64,000 nt of DNA from Sipunculus nudus (lineage: Eukaryota > Annelida > Sipuncula > Golfingiida > Sipunculidae): assembly GCA_026874595.1 (NCBI GenBank), contig CM049308.1, forward strand, positions 80,584,124 through 80,648,123, in the 5' to 3' direction. The position numbers and the translations under genes were made by a program. Shown piece by piece: positions 57,735 to 64,000 of this stretch. Each line of letters begins with the position of its first letter. The first letter of the stretch is position 1. The notes under the pieces are model-generated. The model worked only from the letters and a program-made list of their open reading frames with translations, was not told the DNA's origin and made no database searches.

Positions 57735-59180
57735 AATTTAAAATACTGGTACATGTATAGGATTGTTCAAATAGTTAAACTTAAATGTTAATAGTTAAAT
57801 GACAAAGCCTTGTTACACATATCTTTGACGATCTAGTAGAGCTTTATGAAAATTGGCATATGTCTCCTATTTTAATATTTTACTGTCTTATGTAAAACTA
57901 TCCGTGAGGTAGATTTTGAAATATTCCACTCTTTCTTTAAATTTAAAATCCTCTTACAGGATACACCAAATAATTAAACTTAAGTGACAAAGTCATGGTA
58001 CACATATCTTTGACAACCTAGCAGAACTTTATATACCTCATATTTTAATGTTTTACTGTGTTATGTAAAAATATCCTTGAGGTATCAATTGTATACTAAA
58101 TGGTATCACCTTATACCAGGACTATGACTATGACAACATGACAGAAATACAAAGAATATTAAATAGTAAATGCATAATCTATCTCACTTCTCAGTGATTT
58201 CCAAATGACATTGTAGAACAGCGATGTATGCCATTGATATCACAGTACACCAGTTCACAGTACACCAAATAATTAAACTTAAGTGACAAAACCTTGTCAC
58301 ACATATCTTTGACATCCTAGCAGAAATTAATCTACCTCATATTTTAATGTTTTACTGTGTTATGTAAAAATATCCTTGAGGTATCAACTGTATACTAAAT
58401 GGTATCACCTTATACCAGGACTGTTACTATGACAACATGACAGAAATACAAAGTATATTAAATAGTAAAATGCATAATCTATCTCACTTCTCAGTGATTT
58501 CCAAACAACATTGTAGAACAGTGATGTATGCCATTGATATCACAGTATACCAGTTCACAGTACCCAAATAATTAAACTTAAGTGACAAAGCCTTGTCACA
58601 CATATCTTTGACAACCTGGCAGAACTTTATATACCTTATATTTTAATGTTTTACTGTGTTATGTAAAAATATCCTGGAGGTATCCTTGTATATTAAATGG
58701 TAACAGCTTATACCAGGACTATTACTATGACAACATGACAGAAATACAAAGTATATTAAATAGTAAATGCATAATCTATATCACTTCTCAGTGATTTCCA
58801 AACAACATTGTAGAACAGCGATGTATGCCATTGATATCAAAGTACACCAGTTCATGACTGTGACAACCTGATTGAAATACAAAGTTTTTAAATATGAATT
58901 CATAGTCAATCTCAGTGATTAACTGTGATTTACTGATAACAATCCCACTTTAAAGTAAGCAATTAATATGGACAGAAATACAGAGTATATTAAATAATGG
59001 ATGCATAATCTATCTCACTTCTCAGTGTACAACATTGTACAATAGCGATCGATGTATGCTACTGATATCATAGTACACTAATGCCATGACTGTTACAACA
59101 TGATTGACATACAAAGTGTATTAAATATGACTTCATTGTCAATCTCAATGATTTACTGACAACTATGACACTTAAAAGTG
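57735..59180 (-). repeat. ~300-bp tandem array in the spacer between LINE ORF1 and ORF2
   Basis: Three clear copies start near 57960, 58258 and 58558, marked by caaataattaaacttaagtg, followed by catatctttgaca, ttttactgtgttatgtaaaa and ttgtagaacagcgatgtatg. Decayed partial copies lie on both sides (57735-57956 and 58856-59180). There is no coding frame. It lies inside the LINE boundaries set by the target duplication. Confidence 0.88.
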
Positions 59181-60602
59181 AGAAGAGAATACCTACTCTT
59201 GAAAACAATACTAGAATAGACCAATCAAAGCTTAATAGAGTACCGAAATATAGTCTCTTTAAGTAACACTAAATCTATACTTAAAATTTAAACATCATAT
59301 AGATTGATATATCCAAAAGTGTCTATGAGACTAGACATTATGAACAGATAAAGACACTATGACTACTGTGTACTAATATTATAATTCAGCATTTGGATTA
59401 TTGTAATACTGTCAAAGTCTTTAAAATATTATACAAATAAAAGATTCAAGGACCAAGGATTGCACGGACAGAGAAGATGTGAACAACATCATATCTGTTA
59501 TATATGAAGACTGGTGTATTCAGGGATGTAGACATTTCCATACAGCTTTCTTAATATTTTTTATCTAAAGTCGTAAAGATAAGGAACAATGAGCAAATGG
59601 CAAATTATGTGTTCATTGTTTTATGTTGACAGTGGAATACATGATATAAATACCAAATGTTCCAGTGATGGTGGTTTTTATATTAATATCCTCAAAAGGA
59701 ATAAATATTTATACCATTCAGTTATAGAGGAGCTACAAGATGGAAACATCCCCGCCGAGATGAAGTAGTTTGTTTACAGAAAAAAAATATTTTTAAAAAC
59801 CAGATAAAGATTATTTTTTTTTGCCATGTGCACAAAGAGTGTCAGTGTTTATTGCAGGCTAAAGACATCTTTAAATATACTTCGCAGATCTAGTCTACTC
59901 TGTCCGAGTTGTAACTTATCCATTTAAACTGAATAAACTGCAAACTATCTTTTGACTGATAATTAAAGTAAACCATGGACATTAACTAAAAACCTTTATA
60001 GTAATATTAGGCTTCCAAATAATAATTTCTTCAAAGATAAAATGCAGATGTTTAATAAGGTTCACCACTCAGTGATGTCATGTCCCAAGTTCTCTCCCGC
60101 TACAACCTCAAGTACAACCCGGTTAACCAGTTGTTAACCCCAAGATCGCTTTCATAGAATAAAACAATATTTGATCAAAGTTCCTCATGGGGTCGCTTAA
60201 TATATATTATTTATTTTTGCACTGCAGTTAAATCATTTCGACTGTCCTCACATACCTTTGAATTTCAGTTCGTAGTTTTTTTTTTTTTTTTTTAAACATA
60301 GACATGCATCGAACACGCATTCCATGATGAGCGATAAAACAATCAATCAATGCCAAGTCCGCTCTCTCATACCCATGGGTCTTAACTGAGTCTCTAATAC
60401 CGTAAATTACTGAGCTGTTAAATCTCTACTTCGTCAATAGAGGCCGCTCTAGCAGACTTTCGCGGGGTTTACTTGAAGTCTCCCTGGTCGTGTTGCCGAA
60501 AATAAATCCTTGGTTACCACAGAGGACAAGAGAATATAAGCCTGCAGAAATAATCCTGGGTGAAGACATGAAACGTCACTGGCCTTATTGAGTTGCCCCT
60601 TG
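59181..60602. other. Remainder of LINE inter-ORF spacer, no gene seen
   Basis: AT-rich to about 60.05 kb, then more CpG-containing sequence up to the ORF1 stop. No reading frame or repeat of note was seen. Confidence 0.5.
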
Positions 60603-61472
60603 TTAAACTGAAATTACCTGGCCTTCAACAATGAGTTGACCCCTGGTAAAGCGTGAACGCTTTCCCTCATTGTGCGCTTTCCTCATATGCGGCAAGGCTT
60701 TTAATCTCTGGTCATAGTCCTCTTTTGTGAAGTCTTCAAACACCAAGTTTCGTCCGTCCTCCCCCCTCCGTTTTCCTCTGGATATTATATCATTTCTCGT
60801 TTCTCTACTATGGAATCTTGCAATGATTTGTCTCACTTTGCCCGGTATTCTTTTTCCTGTTCTGTGTGTATATTCTATAGCTCTGCAAATACCATTTTTA
60901 TCAGCTCCCGGCATTAAATTATGATTGTGTAAAAAGTCCACCAATTTTTCTCTAACTTTCTCATTCTTTTCCTCACGAATGCCATTTACTCTAATGTTGA
61001 ATTCTCTTGTGTGCCTTTTTAAGTTCAGAACATCTTGTTTCACCTCAGTAAGTTCTTTTTCCGCCTCCTCTCTAGCAGAGCGTTCTGCACGTAATTGTTC
61101 CGTCAGGCTTTCATTTTCATTTTTCAGTCCCTCTATACTTTCATGAGCATTATCCAAACTGGTTTCTATGGCCCTCAGTTTAGTTTCAAACTCTTTAGTT
61201 ATATGTTCTATGATGGAACTACGGGTATCACTGACCTGGGTCTGCAGACTTTTAATAGCCGCCATAATGTTCCTGTAACACCTCTCGTCAGACAAATCCT
61301 GCGTGTCCATATCACTGGTGTTATCATCACCTCCAAGTTCCGTTTGTTCTGAGGATACCTGACTGTGCTTTCTCAGCATATACGCATCTACAGTCTGCTC
61401 ACCTGCTTTTGGTTTGTTTTTGGGAGGCATTGTATTCCCCGAAATATTATTTCTTGCAATATTTATGGACAC
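60603..61472 (-). CDS. LINE ORF1 protein (coiled coil and RNA-binding region)
   Basis: A 289-codon frame. The second Met (61430; MPPKNKPKAGEQ) may be the true start and would give 275 residues. Residues ~85-165 are a heptad-rich coiled coil (many Glu, Leu, Lys). They are followed by an L1-ORF1p-like RRM region (FNIRVNGIREEKNEKVREKL, then AIEYTHRTGK and IIARFHSRETRNDI) and a basic end (RKAHNEGKRSRFTRGQLIVE). L1 ORF1 proteins trimerise through the coiled coil and coat LINE RNA. No stop or frameshift is visible, so this ORF looks intact. It ends 3.35 kb before ORF2. Confidence 0.85.
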   Translation of the reverse strand: MSINIARNNISGNTMPPKNKPKAGEQTVDAYMLRKHSQVSSEQTELGGDDNTSDMDTQDLSDERCYRNIMAAIKSLQTQVSDTRSSIIEHITKEFETKLRAIETSLDNAHESIEGLKNENESLTEQLRAERSAREEAEKELTEVKQDVLNLKRHTREFNIRVNGIREEKNEKVREKLVDFLHNHNLMPGADKNGICRAIEYTHRTGKRIPGKVRQIIARFHSRETRNDIISRGKRRGEDGRNLVFEDFTKEDYDQRLKALPHMRKAHNEGKRSRFTRGQLIVEGQVISV

Positions 61473-61529
61473 TACTCAGAGCGCTGTCAAGGCACGTCTA
61501 CCTAGGTGTCGCCATTAACCGGAAGTCCC

Positions 61530-61543
61530 TTGACAAAAAAATT
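61530..61543 (+). repeat. LINE target-site duplication, right copy
   Basis: TTGACAAAAAAATT directly next to the LINE 5' end. Confidence 0.85.
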
Positions 61544-61654
61544 ATTATGTAAATAATCAGCACCAGCCCACATCATATATCATTTGAATATGCCATATAC
61601 AATACCAATGTAAGTTTCTTATTACCTAGTTTATAAATAAAAATATAAAATAAA

Positions 61655-61870
61655 AAAAATAATTAATGTTAATTATTACATAAATATTATAATATTCTGT
61701 AAATATTATTAAATATATATTACTTGTGAACTATACTTAACCATATTAATAAAAAATATATAATATAAAATATTCCATTTCCAAAATTAATGTTAATTAT
61801 TACATTAATAATATAATATTCTGTAAATATTAATAAACATATTACTTGTGAACTATACATAACCATTCAG
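61655..61870 (+). repeat. ~115-bp direct duplication within foldback element 3
   Basis: The block ttaatgttaattattacat through tattacttgtgaactatac occurs twice, about 115 bp apart; the second copy lies in the inverted arm. Confidence 0.75.
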
Positions 61871-62252
61871 TGTTAAAATATTGAAAATCTGACTGAAAAC
61901 ATCTTTCCTAAGTCAATTACAATGCATAATTTATTGGGAAATTAGATCAGATCACTATTTTAATCTCGCCTAGGCAGATTTTAAACTCGCCCAAGTGATA
62001 TCAGGCAGATTTTAAACTCGCCTGGATGACACCAGACAGATTTTAAACCGCATAGGCGAGATTAAAATCCTGGCCTGCTCCATGATGGATTTTAATCTCG
62101 CCTAGGCGAGATTGCGATTGTGATCTCGTCTAGGCGAGTTTAAAATCCGTCTAGCCGAGATCACAATTGCAATCTCGCCTAGGCGAGATCACAATCGCAA
62201 TCTTGTCTAGGCGAATTTAAAATCCGCCTGGATTTCAATCTCGTCTCTGACA

Positions 62253-63832
62253 TATATATATATATATATAGTTATTCTATATAGGGAATAATAAATAAAG
62301 TTTTGAAGAACATTAAAGTCTAAATTAGAGCTTAGGATCTAAAATTAATTTCATAAAGGTGCAGTAGCTAGTTTTGTTGTGATATCTTTAATAGAATGTG
62401 AATAATATGCAAATTATAAAAAAAACTTTGACTGTCATTTGACAGTTACAAGAGGCCGAGTTAATATTTATGGTTGTACCTCTATAGCCTTGCAGTACCA
62501 CCTAGTGCTCATACCGTAAAATCTCCACTTAAAACCGCACTTCCGATTAAAACCGCACCCAGACTTCGCCGAAATTCCTGGTGAGACACCACGAGGGGCT
62601 CAAATACTAAAAACCCCCCTTTAAAACCGCACCAACTTTCGCTACGGAATGATTTGACAAAAGACAAAATCAAGCTATCATCTAGAAATGAACACGCGTA
62701 GGTTGCGGCTCGGCCATTCCTGTCCACTTTAAAATTCCATTTTATTCAAACACATCATAAGACTTTTTTTGCAGGGTCACTAAAGCAAGTTTGGGAAGAC
62801 GCAAGGGCCGGTGAACCTCTGCCTGTTTATACAGATTTTATATTCCGTGCCGTATTCTTGTTTGCTACTGATTTGTCATTATATTTTGGGAAAAATATTC
62901 TGCTTATCCATTTCAAGTCTCAAGTCACTGTATATTTTAAATCTAAAAGTAATATTTTGAAATCTTAATTTTTGATGAAAATTTCCATTTTCTGGAATTA
63001 CTCGGAAGATTCAAATCATTTTCATACCGGTTACTTCGGTATTATCATCGTCACATCGTACGTTGACATCGCTCCATGTTACAATTTGCTGGTTCGTTGG
63101 AAAACATCGCTGGTCACCTTAACTAAATATCAAAGTAACTGAAGTTACCTTGTCGAGATACGCACGTATAGGAAACATGACGCTTGAAAACGAGTGGTTT
63201 TAAGGTAAAATTAAAGTGGCAAGTCGGGGTAAGCAAGTTTTTTTCCTGAAGAAAGTTTCCGTGTGGGGAGCCATTTTGTCAAGGCAGTGTTCGCGCAAGG
63301 CACGCTGGGACGAAATAGGTGGCTGTTCTGTTAAAATACCACCCACCGCATACAGCCGTTCAAAATATTCTTAGCAGAATACCAGGGCGTTTCAGCACAT
63401 GGCGGCACTCAAACTTGGTTTTAAAACGATCGTCTGCCATTGTGTGACTCTTTGCGATGTCAGCTTTTTATTTTCTTTACGTTTTAAACAAATAATCATT
63501 CCTAAATAATGCCGCAAACGGGTTTATAGTAGGCTTTTATTTCAATTTTGCTTGACCATGCCCAACGATGTGGGCCGCTGTTAGCCCTAGCACCCGTCCT
63601 CTCTTACTACGCTACGCTGTGCGAGAGCCCTAGAAGATAATTTGAGGAAACTGGAGACATTCCACATGACAATTAAATTCTTATATTTCGTCTGAAAATG
63701 TCATATCCGTTAAGAAATAAAGATATTCTTATCAAATACGCATATAACATTCCACTTAGACAGTGTTTGTCCACTTTAAATATTGATTAGAAGAATATGT
63801 ATTATCCTAATAAACTGTGATACACGGGAACG
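62253..63832. other. Right-end non-coding stretch, becoming CpG-richer
   Basis: After a short TA run, AT-rich DNA leads to a block at 62.5-62.7 kb with a repeated taaaaccgcac word, probably a dispersed element. From about 63.0 kb CpG frequency rises (gttcgcgcaagg, ctacgctacgctgtgcgag), consistent with a promoter region of a gene to the right. Confidence 0.4.
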
Positions 63833-64000
63833 ATGTCTGCTCTGGGTTTTTCCTCCAGCCACGGCTGGCCGGCAGCCTCCTGTGTAACTAGTGGTAACGG
63901 GCCTTGTTGGCTCAGCGAGCAAAGGTCGCGCAGTTCATTGTTTCAGATTCTGAGACAGTTTCAAGCGCAAGGATTGCAAAGTTTTAAAAGTGAGTCTTGT
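63833..64000 (+). CDS. Possible first coding exon at the right edge
   Basis: The ATG at 63833 opens 56 codons without a stop to the window end, beginning MSALGFSSSHGWPAAS. A donor-like AAAA|gtgagt lies at 63991, giving about 52 codons plus 1 nt. The later part has SLFQILRQFQAQGLQSFK, an amphipathic basic stretch. The surroundings are CpG-rich. It has no recognisable family, and the reading frame alone is weak evidence. Confidence 0.3.
   Translation, partial: MSALGFSSSHGWPAASCVTSGNGPCWLSEQRSRSSLFQILRQFQAQGLQSFKSESC

Larger units (their letters stand above)
53241..61529 (-). mobile_element. L1/Tx1-like LINE, ~8.3 kb, full-length but damaged
   Basis: The minus-strand element ends in a poly-A (T-run 53241-53264 on plus) with an AATAAA-like signal just before it. 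It is bounded by a 14-bp target duplication, TTGACAAACAAATT (53227-53240) and TTGACAAAAAAATT (61530-61543). Order on the minus strand: short 5' UTR, ORF1, 3.3-kb spacer with tandem repeats, ORF2, 3' UTR, poly-A. It is inserted in foldback element 3. The full 5' end implies complete reverse transcription; ORF2 lesions show it is no longer able to act alone. Confidence 0.9.
51771..62252. mobile_element. Foldback-like element 3 (TGTCAGAG...CTCTGACA), split by a LINE
   Basis: Inverted arms of about 470-510 bp (51771-52290 and 61780-62252). The outer ~310 bp consists of words such as CTCGCCTAGGCGAG (perfect palindrome), gattttaaactcgcctag and caatcgcaatctcg; the inner part is AT-rich. Removing the LINE and one target duplication leaves about 2.2 kb, close to elements 1 and 2. 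TA repeats flank both ends. A ~115-bp direct duplication lies in the right half (about 61655-61870). No transposase. Confidence 0.88.

Noticed and set aside
62509..62727. 72-codon minus-strand frame
   Set aside because: Covers a block of repeated taaaaccgcac words that looks like a dispersed element; no recognisable protein.

Overview
This window reads as animal nuclear DNA: AT-rich, intron-dense and full of interspersed repeats, with no bacterial-type gene packing. Predicted proteins, GT-AG introns and repeat types (non-coding TIR elements with TA target duplications, tRNA-derived SINEs, an L1/Tx1-like LINE, satellite-like arrays containing ggcgccacc) suggest a lophotrochozoan, most likely a mollusc such as a bivalve. 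The taxon is an inference.

Left part (about 1-26 kb, minus strand): the 5' portion of a THADA gene. I assembled 18 coding exons whose splice phases all agree. They give 703 codons from a start ATG at 25992 to an exon ending at 972; the rest of the protein lies beyond the left edge. One intron (14134-24312) is about 10 kb and holds a roughly 20-copy tandem array of a ~340-bp monomer, including three nearly identical ~1.36-kb higher-order units. Other introns carry TIR elements, a possible nested short exon on the plus strand, a textbook heat-shock-element-like site, and an exon whose 5' splice site is tandemly duplicated.

Middle (26-37 kb): intergenic DNA with dispersed repeats, a SINE, a small TIR element and a ~1.9-kb foldback-like element. 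At 36.86-37.11 kb lies a plus-strand exon that starts a coiled-coil-like protein I do not recognise. Nothing that clearly continues it was found downstream, so its first intron may exceed 26 kb.

Right part (37-64 kb): non-coding DNA with SINEs, a TIR element and microsatellites. It is followed by two foldback-like elements sitting side by side in a TA microsatellite (49763-51758 and 51771-62252). The second was split by an 8.3-kb L1/Tx1-like LINE on the minus strand, flanked by a 14-bp target-site duplication. The LINE has an intact ORF1 (coiled coil plus RNA-binding region), an ORF2 (endonuclease, reverse transcriptase, zinc knuckle) broken by two frameshifts and one stop, and an unusual 3.3-kb spacer of ~300-bp tandem repeats between them. 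The last 1 kb is CpG-richer and may hold the start of another gene.

The most distinctive system is the set of three foldback-like elements. Each is about 2 kb (without the LINE), each begins TGTCA and ends TGACA, and each has long inverted arms made of short palindromic words. The words differ completely between elements while the architecture is the same.
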